From Helicobacter didelphidarum (lineage in GTDB: Bacteria > Campylobacterota > Campylobacteria > Campylobacterales > Helicobacteraceae): a stretch of DNA of 35,530 nucleotides. The notes under the pieces are model-generated. The model made no database searches and was not told the DNA's origin. It was given only the letters and a program-made list of their open reading frames with translations. A program made the position numbers and the translations under genes. Location: assembly GCF_003364195.1 (NCBI RefSeq), contig NZ_NXLQ01000020.1, positions 1-35,530 of the forward strand. Reading direction: 5' to 3'. Shown in pieces: positions 9,349 to 18,543 of the stretch (the stretch's first letter is position 1; the number at the start of each line of letters is the position of its first letter).

Positions 9349-10293
9349 ATGTTCACAAGTCCCCATATTGTTGAAGATTTTATTACAAAAATTTATTCAA
9401 AAAAGTGTATTACCTATGAATTGTGTCCAGAGAAAAGCGGAAGTGTTGTCAAACTTGTAGAAAAAGTGCAAAAGGTAAAACTTCATGATATGCAATCACC
9501 ACATAATAGCATTGATGGCTTTGTTTGCACAGATTCTCCACTCGCAATTTTAAAACAGAATTCGGGGTTAGCAAGCATTAAGTTGCAGCAAAAACTACAT
9601 AAACCGCTTATTTGCACCATTAGTATGCGAGATCGTAATTCGCTCGCACTAAGTGCAGAAATAATGGGATTAAATGATTTTGATATTCGCATATTCCTTG
9701 CATTGAGTGGGGACCCTATTAAACTCGGTGATCAGCCACAAGCAAAGGCTATTTTCGAGGGGAATAGTCTAAGAATCTTGGAAATCCTTTCTTGTTTGAA
9801 TCAAGCAAAAGATTTGAATGAGAATCCTATCAAAGAACCGCTCAAGAAACTTTATGGCTTTAGTGTGATAAATTCGTATGCAAAAAAATATGAGATTCTT
9901 AAAAATAAAATGGAATCTAAAATTAAAGCTGGAGCATTAGCTCTTTTTACACAACCAATTTATGATGTAAATGTTACAAATATGTTGCTTGAATGGCTTG
10001 AAGAATTTAATGAAAGGCATAATTCAAGATGTATCCTTATGCAAGGATTCTTTCCTGTTGTGCGTTATAAAAGTGCGGTATTCTTACATGATAAATTGCC
10101 CGGAGTATTTATTCCAACAAAATGGATTGAAGTGCTTGAAAAAGCACAAACAAAAGGTGTTGAGTATGAACGCCAAAAGGGCATGGAAATGAGTATAGAA
10201 CTTTTTAATATTCTTTATAAAAACTATCCAAAAATTCATTTTATGAACAATAATAACACAATACATGCAAAAAAAATTTTAGACACCATTTAG
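9349..10293 (+). CDS. metF: Methylenetetrahydrofolate reductase family protein
   Basis: MetF reduces 5,10-methylene-THF to 5-methyl-THF for methionine synthesis, using FAD. The 314-residue protein shows the family pattern: an early YELCPEKS segment with the catalytic-type Glu, the ISMRDRNSLALSAEIMGLNDFDIRIFLALSGDP region (classic form CRDRN...ALxGDP), FTQPIYD in the position of TQxxFD, and GVFIPTKWIEVLE near the end. The match is clear but diverged, for example SMRDRN in place of TCRDRN, so a specialised folate reductase is possible. The promoter and AAGG site support the chosen start. It is monocistronic as far as I can see. Confidence 0.8.
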   Translation: MFTSPHIVEDFITKIYSKKCITYELCPEKSGSVVKLVEKVQKVKLHDMQSPHNSIDGFVCTDSPLAILKQNSGLASIKLQQKLHKPLICTISMRDRNSLALSAEIMGLNDFDIRIFLALSGDPIKLGDQPQAKAIFEGNSLRILEILSCLNQAKDLNENPIKEPLKKLYGFSVINSYAKKYEILKNKMESKIKAGALALFTQPIYDVNVTNMLLEWLEEFNERHNSRCILMQGFFPVVRYKSAVFLHDKLPGVFIPTKWIEVLEKAQTKGVEYERQKGMEMSIELFNILYKNYPKIHFMNNNNTIHAKKILDTI

Positions 10294-10397
10294 TTTCTCA
10301 ATGAGTTGGATTGCACAAAGATTGATATTTGCATGTAAAGATTCTATAATGTAAATATTTTCTAGCTTTTCATATTTAAAAATAAGCATTATTATAT

Positions 10398-10403
10398 TAT
10401 AAT
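10398..10403 (+). promoter_or_regulatory. -10 element of the receiver-like gene
   Basis: TATAAT at 10398-10403 is 35 bp before the ATG at 10438, which also has an AAGG site. It suggests this gene is transcribed separately from the MetF-like gene 144 bp upstream. Confidence 0.5.
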
Positions 10404-10437
10404 ACCAATTCTAGAATATAAAAGAATAAGGCAGAAT

Positions 10438-11079
10438 ATGCAAAATCTACAATCGCAAAGTTTGGCTGAAGATGATGTAAAGATTCACTTAGCATGTAAA
10501 AATGTTTTTTTGTCATTATCTCTTGGTTTTTATTTGAAAGGGCATTTAAGTGCGATTGATGAGGCTGATTTTATTATTACCGATATTACGAATTTAAAAG
10601 AGAAATATGCTTATTTGCCCATTTGTATGATTGGCACAGACTTGCGAATACCGTGTAATGTGTATGAGATGTTTTCGCAGTTGCATGATTTTTATAGTCA
10701 TGTGAATGCAAAACAAGCTGAAGTTTTTCAGAAAGATATGCGTAATCTACAAGAACATGAATTTAAAAAGTCCCATAAGAATAAGATATCTTCTAATTAT
10801 GCACAGATTAATAATAAGGCAATGTTTGCGAACAATCAACATCATTTAGATGATTCGGTAGATATGTTTCAAAACAATTCTACAAACCACCTTTCATTAG
10901 AATCTTTGGATAATAACAAGAATGGATATCAAAAAAGTGAATTAATTGAGGCAATTAAACAAAAAAAAATGCAAGAAATTGTAAAAAATATTGATCCAAA
11001 TTTAAGTGGACAAATCGAAACGCTCTTTAATGAGCTTTCTCAAAAAATTTATGACACTATCAATCAAACAAAAAAATAA
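10438..11079 (+). CDS. Unknown protein with a degenerate receiver-like N-terminus
   Basis: I do not recognise a named family. The first 90 residues or so read like a shortened response-regulator fold: VKIHLAC (strand 1), a helix, ADFIITDI (strand 3 with an Asp), PICMIG (strand 4), then a terminal helix FSQLHDFYSHV. The usual receiver acidic pocket and Lys are not evident, so phosphorylation is doubtful. The middle (about 95-165) is polar, Asn/His/Lys-rich and probably disordered. A helical C-terminus (KKMQEIVKNIDPNLSGQIETLFNEL) could bind a partner. It is cytoplasmic, with no signal peptide, and convergent with rarA. Confidence 0.55.
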   Translation: MQNLQSQSLAEDDVKIHLACKNVFLSLSLGFYLKGHLSAIDEADFIITDITNLKEKYAYLPICMIGTDLRIPCNVYEMFSQLHDFYSHVNAKQAEVFQKDMRNLQEHEFKKSHKNKISSNYAQINNKAMFANNQHHLDDSVDMFQNNSTNHLSLESLDNNKNGYQKSELIEAIKQKKMQEIVKNIDPNLSGQIETLFNELSQKIYDTINQTKK

Positions 11080-11168
11080 TTTTATAAAGAATTGATTGAA
11101 AGAATATTTTGCATATTAACAAAACTTTTTATTGCAATTAAATACCAAATTTAGAGAAGTTCTTTAGA

Positions 11169-12362
11169 CTATTTCCTCTTGATTTTCTCAAGCCATTCTT
11201 GTAAGGTTTTCTCAAAACCAATACCCTTAAAATGCACATATTGTTTACCAATATGATATATTTGCTGAACAAACCCACCAAAATCATGCGGATATTTATA
11301 ATCTTTCGCATGTGTTTTAATATGACTTGGCACATCATCCATACGCTTTTTTGTATCATCAAGGGCATTATTTATTGCAAGATATGCACAATTACTTTTG
11401 GGAGAAGAAGCAAGATAAATGACACATTGTGAAAGGATTATTCGAGCTTCCGGATAGCCAATTTTTGCCACACTAAGCATTGTGCTTGTTGCAAGATTGA
11501 GGGCATTAGGATTTGCATTGCCAATATCTTCACTTGCTAGAATTACCAATCTTCGTGCAATAAATTCTGGATTTTCTCCTGCCTGTATCAAACAAGCTAA
11601 ATAATATATTGCTGCATTTTCATCACTACCACGAATAGATTTTATCAAGGCAGAAATGTAATCATAATGTGTGTCTTGTGATTTTGCACCTTGTGAATTT
11701 TGAAGCATTTTTTCCAATGATTCTTTTTTAACTTGCATGATAGAATCTATATCAAGTGCAACATCAAGTATATTGAGAAATGCTCTTGTATCCCCAGTGT
11801 GATTATCCAAAAGCCAATTTTTTATTTCCATAAAATCATGCTTTGGTGGATATTTTGTAATCACGCGATTATATAGAATCTCAAGATCATTGCGTTCTGG
11901 ATACCGAAATTCAAATAAAAAGCTTCGGCTTCTCAAAGCAGGGCTTAATGTAAAAAATGGATTTTCAGTGCTTGCACCAATAAATCTAATAATCCCTTGC
12001 TCTAAAATTGGCAAAAGAAATTCTTGTTGTGCAATATTTAATCTGTGTATCTCATCAACAAATACAAGAGGTTTTGTCAGTGTGTGTTGGTATTTTTCAA
12101 GCTCTTTTTTTAATATATCAAGTTTAAAATTTGTTGCATTAAAATTTAAAAATATTCCTTGAAGATTTGTCGCAATAATGTTTGCAAGACTTGTTTTGCC
12201 GCTACCAGGTGGTCCAAAAAAGATGAGATTTGGCAGAACATGATTATTTTGGATACTTTTTTGTAAAATGATTCTTAAAGGTGCATTTTTGCCAAGTAAG
12301 TGTTGTTGTCCCACAAAATCTTCAAGCGTTTTGGGACGAAATTCCCAAGCGATATTACGCAT
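11169..12362 (-). CDS. rarA: Replication-associated recombination protein A (RarA/MgsA)
   Basis: RarA is an AAA+ ATPase related to clamp-loader subunits that acts at stalled replication forks. The 397-residue protein has Walker A GPPGSGKT at 50-57, Walker B LVFVDEIHR at 99-107, sensor 1 FIGASTENPFFTLSPALRSR, and the C-terminal tetramerisation domain (IKSIRGSDENAAIYYLACLIQAGENPEFIARRLVILASEDIGNANP). The start follows AAGGA and a -10 box. It is convergent with the receiver-like gene across a 90-bp gap and separated from the efflux genes by 391 bp. Confidence 0.95.
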   Translation of the reverse strand: MRNIAWEFRPKTLEDFVGQQHLLGKNAPLRIILQKSIQNNHVLPNLIFFGPPGSGKTSLANIIATNLQGIFLNFNATNFKLDILKKELEKYQHTLTKPLVFVDEIHRLNIAQQEFLLPILEQGIIRFIGASTENPFFTLSPALRSRSFLFEFRYPERNDLEILYNRVITKYPPKHDFMEIKNWLLDNHTGDTRAFLNILDVALDIDSIMQVKKESLEKMLQNSQGAKSQDTHYDYISALIKSIRGSDENAAIYYLACLIQAGENPEFIARRLVILASEDIGNANPNALNLATSTMLSVAKIGYPEARIILSQCVIYLASSPKSNCAYLAINNALDDTKKRMDDVPSHIKTHAKDYKYPHDFGGFVQQIYHIGKQYVHFKGIGFEKTLQEWLEKIKRK

Positions 12363-12753
12363 AAAAATCCTTAATAGAGATTTTACTTTCTTGCACGATT
12401 ATAACATATTTTATTGGAACGATATTATTATTATAGATGCCCTAAATTTTCGAATTAGCAATCATCTCAATCTATTATCTACTTTTTTGTAGTTCCTTAG
12501 CACATTAAAATATAAAGATTTCATACATATATGGTAGAATTTGAGCGAAAAATAAATATCTTGCACTGTGATTATACAATATTTTCTATATCCTTACTTG
12601 TATTTTTATTCTAGTTGTTTAGAATCCTTAGAATATATTGAGTGTGATATACTTCAATTTTTCTTATTAATCAGGTAAAATAGCATATAAAATTATAGTG
12701 TTTCCCATTTATCAGTTGATTGAAATGTTTATTTTATTCAAAAATCTTTTAAT
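12363..12753. other. 391-bp intergenic region between macA-like gene and rarA
   Basis: It holds the rarA promoter (TATAAT on the minus strand) near its left end. The rest is AT-rich. This is where a macB gene would be expected if the efflux operon were complete, but I see no recognisable ABC-transporter remnant in any frame. Confidence 0.5.
12398..12403 (-). promoter_or_regulatory. -10 element of rarA
   Basis: TATAAT on the minus strand lies about 36 bp ahead of the rarA ATG, in the context ATGTTATAATCG, which suits a Helicobacter vegetative promoter. Confidence 0.55.
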
Positions 12754-14010
12754 CTAATATTTGGAATCTATGATTACTTGAGTGTTTGTTGTTAATTCAC
12801 TTGATTGTATTGCCACCATTTTAGAATCTGAAATTCTAATAACAACAGATATAGCTTTTGGTTCATTATTTTCTAATACCCAAACCTCTCCTTGTGTATA
12901 TCCCTGTGTGGTTTTGTTTATCATTTTCTCTTTTTTTGGACGCATTGCTGATCTTACCATAAGAGGATTTGAATTTTTCTTTTGAGTAGCCTTTGGTTGG
13001 TTTTGTTCGGGGGTATAAAAAATTGCTGCAATTGGCACAAGCATGGCGTCTTTATTGCTAGCAACTTTAATAGATGCGGTTGCATTCATGCCCGGCTTTA
13101 GCAAAAGATTTTCATTGTCAACATAAATTTTCGTTTCATAGCTTGTGATATTATCTGTTGTGGTAGAGGCAAAATTCACACGATCAACTTTGGCATGAAA
13201 TTCTTGATTAGGATATGCATCAACGCTAAATGAAACATCTTGTCCTGTTTTTACTTTGCCAATATCAGATTCTGAAATATTTACGACAAGATTCATTTCT
13301 TTCAAGTTTTCAGCAAGTTTAAAAAGAGTTGGTGTTTGAAAATTTGCAGCAACTGTCTGCCCTAAACTAATGCTTCTTTCTAAAATAATACCATCAATCG
13401 GACTCCTAATAATAGAATTTTGCAAATCTATTTTTGAAGCTTGCAAACTTGTTTGAATCTGATTTACACTTGCTTGCTTGATTTTAACATCTGCTTGGGA
13501 GGAAAGGTATTCCATTTTTGCGGTTTGAAGATCGAGTTGAGATGGCAATCGCCCATTTGTTGCTTCATAAAGCTTTTTTTGTTGAGCATATATCCATTTT
13601 TTTTGTTCAAGTGTTACTTTAGAAGAATCAAGATTAGCAAGAGCAGATTGTAATTGTGCCTGATAGCCTGCAAGTGTCTGATTTAATTTGTTTGGATTAA
13701 TTTCTGCGAGAATCTGCCCCTTTTTCACAACATCATTAACTTCTACATAAAGTTTATAAATATTGCCAGAAATTTGACTACCAACTTCGACTTCATTTGT
13801 TGGGGAGAGTGTGCCTGTGGCAGAAATAGTTTGTGTAATATCACCAATTACGGGATTAATTGTCTCATAGTGTATCTCATTATTATTCCGCGCAAGGAAG
13901 AAAAAAAGCGAAGCAATAATAATGATGACAAAAAATAGAGCTATTAAAATAATGCTTGTTTTTTTATTATTAGGTGTAATGACTTTATAAATTTCTTGGC
14001 TTGTTGGCAT
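12754..14010 (-). CDS. macA: MacA-like periplasmic adaptor (HlyD/RND-MFP family)
   Basis: This membrane fusion protein would link an inner-membrane pump to an outer-membrane channel. Its 418 residues contain an N-terminal transmembrane anchor (about 19-41), the lipoyl half-motif around VEVGSQISGNIYKLYVEVNDVVKKGQILAEI (about 72-102), a long coiled-coil hairpin (about 108-190), the returning lipoyl half (IIRSPIDGIILERSISLGQTV), a beta-barrel and a membrane-proximal domain with GEVWVLENNEPKAISVVI. The anchor and the SQISGNI pattern point to the MacA branch. A polar insertion (QKKNSNPLMVRSAMRPKKEK, about 335-360) is unusual. It follows the outer-membrane gene by 31 bp. No macB follows. Confidence 0.88.
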   Translation of the reverse strand: MPTSQEIYKVITPNNKKTSIILIALFFVIIIIASLFFFLARNNNEIHYETINPVIGDITQTISATGTLSPTNEVEVGSQISGNIYKLYVEVNDVVKKGQILAEINPNKLNQTLAGYQAQLQSALANLDSSKVTLEQKKWIYAQQKKLYEATNGRLPSQLDLQTAKMEYLSSQADVKIKQASVNQIQTSLQASKIDLQNSIIRSPIDGIILERSISLGQTVAANFQTPTLFKLAENLKEMNLVVNISESDIGKVKTGQDVSFSVDAYPNQEFHAKVDRVNFASTTTDNITSYETKIYVDNENLLLKPGMNATASIKVASNKDAMLVPIAAIFYTPEQNQPKATQKKNSNPLMVRSAMRPKKEKMINKTTQGYTQGEVWVLENNEPKAISVVIRISDSKMVAIQSSELTTNTQVIIDSKY

Positions 14011-14041
14011 ATTTATCCTTTATTTTAAACGATTATTCGCT

Positions 14042-15559
14042 TTATAAATCATCAGCTATATCTTTTTTATGTTTCTTTTGTTCCTTTGGCACTTTGGTTT
14101 TTTGCAATGTATTTTCCTTAAACTCATCAGGATTAAAATCCCCACCAAACGCCTTATAGAGAGCAATAGCTGCTTGATTTTCTGATAAATGAGCTGAAAG
14201 TAAGCTATTTTTTGCACGTAAATAAGTATTGGCATACTCAAGTCGCGAAACATCATCAATTAATTTTTCATTGTATCTTGATTCCATAATTTCAAAGGTA
14301 TTTTTATTTATATCATAACTTTGTATGTTGTTATCACGGCTTTGTTGTGTGATTTCCATATTTTTTATAGCATTTTCTATTTCAGATAATGCTGTATTAA
14401 TGGTATTTTGCAGGGAGTAAAAGGCTTGCTTTGTGTTTTCTTTGGCGATAATATAATCTTGAGTTATGCTTTGACGATTAATAAGTGGCATTGCCAGAGA
14501 ACTTGCAATTTGCCATGCAACATCTCCGATTCCTCGTTGTGGCGACATAAGTATCTGCCCTAAATTTCCATTTAAACTAATTGATGGATAAAGTGCCATT
14601 TTTTTATTATAACGTTGATAAATTGAAGCGTTAAGTGCGAATACACTTGAGCGAACATCAGGGCGATTAAAAATAACATCAGTTGGCATTGCATTTACGC
14701 TTGGAATCTGTGGGATTGTAAATTCATAATAACTATCTGCGACATCAAAACCAATATCATTTGAATTTAACAAAACAAGCAGTGCATTTTTGTTTTGTTC
14801 AAGCATAGCAATAAGATTTAATGTAGTATTCTTTTGCGTGAGATAATTACTCTTTGTTGTTGCGAGACTATCTAGTCCAATCAATCCAAGATTATATCTT
14901 TCTTGCGTGAGTTTATAAATCTCTTCTAAATTTTTAGCAATTTCTTCATTTAATATTATTGCTTGTTGTATTTGTCTGATAGTAAAGTAATAATTTGCTA
15001 CATCTCCCATGAGAACAACTTGAGCTTGGGTAAGATTCTCTATTGCAGCTAAAATATTCTGATCGCTTGCCATTCTTAGTGCATTAATTTTACCTAATAT
15101 ATCAATTTCCCAACTCATTGAAAGGTTGGCATTTGCTGTATTTTGCATGATTGTGGTTTGAATACTTTTATAATTATTGTCGCTATAATTATAATTTACT
15201 CCAGCATTAACTTTTGGAAGTAAGTTTGCTGTATTTGCTTTGGATGTTGCACGAGCTTGTGTAATAGCAGATTCCAAAGTTAAAAGGTTGGCGTTAGATT
15301 CCAATGCTCGTATAACAATTTTTTGTAAGATTGGGTCTGTAAATATCATAAAAAAAGTATCTTGATAATTTAATTTTGTGATTGCAGAATCTTCTTTTTG
15401 TTTTTTAGAATCAAGATTGTATAATTTATTATTAAAGTTATTTCGAATATGGGTTTTATCGATAAGTGTATTTTCTGTGGGAAGTTTTGCACAAGCGGTA
15501 AATAAAGTATAGATAATGCTAAACAATATCATAATGTTAAGATTTATTCTATATGACAC
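14042..15559 (-). CDS. TolC/NodT-family outer-membrane efflux lipoprotein
   Basis: This is the outer-membrane channel of a tripartite efflux pump. I choose the GTG at 15557-15559 because AAGG lies just ahead of it and it yields a compact lipoprotein signal peptide, MSYRINLNIMILFSIIYTLFTAC, with lipobox FTAC. The frame stays open to 15685, but those longer forms would bury the signal. The mature protein has the duplicated OEP repeat: LTLESAITQARATSKANTANLLPKVNAGVNYNY in the first half and FNRPDVRSSVFALNASIYQRYNKKMALYPSISLNG in the second. The tail beyond the barrel and helices is charged (KKHKKDIADDL). It is cotranscribed with the MacA-like gene. Confidence 0.87.
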   Translation of the reverse strand: MSYRINLNIMILFSIIYTLFTACAKLPTENTLIDKTHIRNNFNNKLYNLDSKKQKEDSAITKLNYQDTFFMIFTDPILQKIVIRALESNANLLTLESAITQARATSKANTANLLPKVNAGVNYNYSDNNYKSIQTTIMQNTANANLSMSWEIDILGKINALRMASDQNILAAIENLTQAQVVLMGDVANYYFTIRQIQQAIILNEEIAKNLEEIYKLTQERYNLGLIGLDSLATTKSNYLTQKNTTLNLIAMLEQNKNALLVLLNSNDIGFDVADSYYEFTIPQIPSVNAMPTDVIFNRPDVRSSVFALNASIYQRYNKKMALYPSISLNGNLGQILMSPQRGIGDVAWQIASSLAMPLINRQSITQDYIIAKENTKQAFYSLQNTINTALSEIENAIKNMEITQQSRDNNIQSYDINKNTFEIMESRYNEKLIDDVSRLEYANTYLRAKNSLLSAHLSENQAAIALYKAFGGDFNPDEFKENTLQKTKVPKEQKKHKKDIADDL

Positions 15560-16139
15560 AAAACCTTGTTGGATTTTGTAAAGTTGTTTGGGATTCCATA
15601 TAATTTTTTTTGATGTTGTAACAATTTCTTCTGGTATATAACTGCAATGGCACAACATTCGTTTCAACATTATCCTAAATCCCAAAAATCAATAGTTTCG
15701 TAAAAGCCGAATAGCGAATAGATGATATATTGAATCAGAATGTCATTAAGATTTTGTAGAAATATTAAAAATTCTTTTACCTATTGCTCGACTTTAAAAA
15801 ATTTGTCTTGTCAGAATCTTATTTCTGCAAAAACAAAGCATTATACAATATTTTTTTAGTTTTTGGTAAGCTTTTATATGATATTAGGATTAAATATTAT
15901 ATTTGTATCTTTCTTTTTTCTTGTTTTAGATTCTGTGGTAAAAAATTACCACGATGATTAAGATTTTGTAAAAGTAAATGCTGGTAATATTTTATTTTGT
16001 GTAACAAGCAATTTGAAACTCATGTAATGTTAGTCATTTTATTATTTGCCATACCATACATAATCTATTTAGAATGAATGGTAAAACTTCAAATGCTTTT
16101 TTCAGAGAGTGCTTGACATTACAGAGAATCTATCAGTGT
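15560..16139. other. Intergenic region between DUF3240 gene and efflux operon
   Basis: No gene is supported here, apart from an in-frame open extension of the outer-membrane gene to 15685. The region contains the perfect dyad at 15935-15952. If an RND or other pump gene once stood here, no recognisable trace of it remains. Confidence 0.45.
15935..15952. promoter_or_regulatory. Perfect dyad GTGGTAA-N4-TTACCAC, operator-like or hairpin
   Basis: GTGGTAA (15935-15941) and TTACCAC (15946-15952) flank AAAA. It is more GC-rich than its surroundings and lies between the DUF3240 gene and the efflux operon. It could be a regulator binding site or the end of the DUF3240 transcript. No clear T run follows on the minus strand. 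Confidence 0.45.
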
Positions 16140-16430
16140 TTATTCGATAAAAAAACCTAGCGGTTGGCATTCCACAGCAAAAACACGCACATCGCTAAAA
16201 GCTCCCTTAATTAAACTCGCGAGCATATCCGCAGCAGAATTATTTAAGTAGATTCTAAGATTTGCATAATTTTGCCGGCCACTTACTTGTTCCTCATCGC
16301 TTAATAGCATATTTTTTGCCGCATATTTTTTTGCATCGATAAAGAAAAAATCATCATACCCATTTGTTAAGAGAAAATCAATAACATTATCCTTAATTTC
16401 AAAACGCATATACACATCAAGCATTATCAT
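16140..16430 (-). CDS. DUF3240 family protein
   Basis: This 96-residue cytoplasmic protein has the DUF3240 hallmark LSDEEQVSGRQNYANLRIYL in its middle and a short closing strand DVRVFAVECQPLGFFIE, giving a PII-like ferredoxin fold. Family members are usually encoded beside heavy-metal RND efflux genes (CzcCBA/CusCBA) and are thought to sense or regulate; the exact role is not known to me. GGAC at 16437-16440 supports the ATG at 16430. Here it precedes an outer-membrane channel and adaptor on the same strand, but no CzcA/CusA gene is present in the window. Confidence 0.8.
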   Translation of the reverse strand: MIMLDVYMRFEIKDNVIDFLLTNGYDDFFFIDAKKYAAKNMLLSDEEQVSGRQNYANLRIYLNNSAADMLASLIKGAFSDVRVFAVECQPLGFFIE

Positions 16431-16900
16431 TATTATGTCCTTTGTCGATAAGAATCTAAAAATTGTTTTTATAAAATTTTAAAAAGAGATTCTGATAAAT
16501 TAACATATTCTTAAGACCAAATAAATATTATAATGTAACCACTAGTGCAAAAAATCCCTGCATGTTATTTATTTATTTTTTTTGGATAATAACATAAAAT
16601 AAATTCTATATTTGTATCCTCTTATTCGGCTTATTGTGGAAATATTATAGCTAAAAATAATAATATGAGTTTATTTTCTATATTTTTTATGGGAATTTAA
16701 TATGATGAGTTCGTCCCTTTGTTTTTCAAAAGCATAATTTTATGCAACATAGTGAATCAGAAAAGAATTATTTTATCGTTACAGAATTATACACTATAAC
16801 TATTTTTTATAAAAAAGCTTACATTTATATTTACTTCACAAGTGCTTAAAAGATAAACTTAAATACACCCAAAACTTTAATCATTGTAATGGAGAAGAAA
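16431..16900. other. 470-bp divergent intergenic region between DUF3240 and symporter genes
   Basis: Strongly AT-rich, with no convincing ORF. A TATAAT at 16529-16534 points rightwards but is some 370 bp from the symporter start. The actual promoters of the two divergent genes cannot be fixed by eye. Confidence 0.4.
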
Positions 16901-18301
16901 ATGATACAAAGTAGCGATCAAGGTTATAAACAAACTCAACCAATGGGTAAACAAGTCAGTAAAAGCCTTGTGTTTTGGGTATTTGTTGGACTTTTTTTAG
17001 GTGTTGGATTTGGAGCAATTGGAAGTTTTCATAATCCCCAAGAAGTAAAACCTGTTGTGGATTTTTTCTATAATTTTTCGGTTGGCTCGAAAGAATATAC
17101 AATTGATCCATTTATTAAAGGCTTAAAGATTCTTATGGGGCCAATCATATTCCTTACTATCATTACGGGAATTATTCGGCTAGAGGATTTGAAGACGCTT
17201 GGTAGTTTAGGGTTTAAAACCGTGATTTATTTCGAAGTTGTAAGCACTTTTGCATTAATAATTGGTGTACTTTTTGGTGAAGTAATTAAACCCGGACATG
17301 GAATGCACTTAAAGACAGAGAGTCTTGATGCTGCGAGTGTGCAGGGTTATATTGAAAAAGGTGCGAGTCAACCACAGACTGCAGGGGAGGAGATTTTCCA
17401 TATTTTACAAAGTGCTATTCCACATGACCCAATCACACCTTTTGTTGAAGGTAAAACCTTACAGGTGCTTGTTATGGCGGTAGTAATAGCGATAATCTTG
17501 TCATTCGCTAGACCAAACTTCAAAGAAGCTGCACTCAAATACTTTGAGAGTATGCAAGAGACATTCTTTAAAGTTCTCACAATTTTGATTTGGTATAGTC
17601 CGCTTGCAACATTTGGTGCTATGGCATTTTTGATTGCAAAATTTGGCTTTAGCTCACTAAGTGGTATGGCACTATTACTTTTAACAATGGCATTGGCTGT
17701 GCTAGTATTTATCTTTGGTGTATTGGGTATTATTGCTGCAATTGCAAGAGTAAATATTTTTAAATTTATGCGTTTTATTTATCGTGAGGTGCTTGTCGTA
17801 TTCGCGACTTCAAGTAGCGAGACAGCACTTGCTCCATTAATGAGAAAACTGGAGAAAGCAGGTATCCAAAAAGCATCTGTGGGGTTAGTAATCCCCACAG
17901 GATATAGTTTCAATCTTGATGCAACAAATATTTATTTAAGTTTAGCAGTGATTTTTTTGGGACAGGCATTTGATATACCGCTCACACTCGAGCAAACAAT
18001 CACGCTCATCATTATCCTTATGGTATCATCAAAAGGTGCGGTAGGTGTTACGGGAAGTGGATTTATTGTGCTTGCAGGAACACTTTCAGCTCTTACAACA
18101 GCTGATGGATCACATCTTATCCCAGCAGTTACTGTTGCGGCAATTTTAGGAATTGATAAATTCTTAAGTGAAATGCGAAGTGTGGGGAATCTCTGTGGGA
18201 ATGCAGTAGCATGTCTCATTGTTAGTATTTGGGATAAACGTGTCGATAAAGAGAAGCTTCGCTATGCACTTGATCATCCAGATGAATTTAGAGTGCTTTA
18301 A
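16901..18301 (+). CDS. Dicarboxylate/amino acid:cation symporter (DAACS family, DctA/GltP-like)
   Basis: This inner-membrane transporter takes up C4-dicarboxylates or acidic amino acids with H+ or Na+. I choose the ATG at 16901, since GGAGAAG begins at 16891 and a 5' in-frame ATG at 16889 overlaps it. The 466 residues show the family motifs: FATSSSETALAPLMRKLEKAG (serine-rich hairpin 1), PTGYSFNLDATNIYLSLAVIFLGQA, SSKGAVGVTGSGFIVLAGTL (hairpin 2) and LGIDKFLSEMRSVGNLCGNAVACLIVS. The last motif, with a charged DKxxSExRSxxNxxGN pattern, contacts substrate. Succinate/fumarate versus glutamate/aspartate cannot be settled from sequence alone. Confidence 0.93.
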   Translation: MIQSSDQGYKQTQPMGKQVSKSLVFWVFVGLFLGVGFGAIGSFHNPQEVKPVVDFFYNFSVGSKEYTIDPFIKGLKILMGPIIFLTIITGIIRLEDLKTLGSLGFKTVIYFEVVSTFALIIGVLFGEVIKPGHGMHLKTESLDAASVQGYIEKGASQPQTAGEEIFHILQSAIPHDPITPFVEGKTLQVLVMAVVIAIILSFARPNFKEAALKYFESMQETFFKVLTILIWYSPLATFGAMAFLIAKFGFSSLSGMALLLLTMALAVLVFIFGVLGIIAAIARVNIFKFMRFIYREVLVVFATSSSETALAPLMRKLEKAGIQKASVGLVIPTGYSFNLDATNIYLSLAVIFLGQAFDIPLTLEQTITLIIILMVSSKGAVGVTGSGFIVLAGTLSALTTADGSHLIPAVTVAAILGIDKFLSEMRSVGNLCGNAVACLIVSIWDKRVDKEKLRYALDHPDEFRVL

Positions 18302-18499
18302 TATTATAATATTGCCATTTACCAAAGTAGTTCTATGTAATTGAGATTTTTTGATAGACTATGAAGGTAATTTTATAAATAATAAATTAGGATTTTATAA
18401 TCAAACTCCCTCAATAGCAACAATACCGCTTTCTATTTAAAACCATAGATTTATTAAATATCTTTTCCATATAAATCCAAGTGTGAGCAAGAATTGTGA

Positions 18500-18505
18500 T
18501 ATAAT
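18500..18505 (+). promoter_or_regulatory. -10 element of hemB
   Basis: TATAAT at 18500-18505, in TTGTGATATAATACAT, gives a leader of about 32 nt to the ATG at 18544, which has an AGGAG ribosome binding site. Confidence 0.65.
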
Positions 18506-18543
18506 ACATTAATTTTGCTTGAGTTCATACCTTAGGAGATTTT

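Noticed and set aside
16529-16534. TATAAT as the symporter promoter
   Set aside because: It would leave a 5' leader of about 370 nt with no sign of a riboswitch; in DNA this AT-rich an isolated TATAAT is weak evidence.
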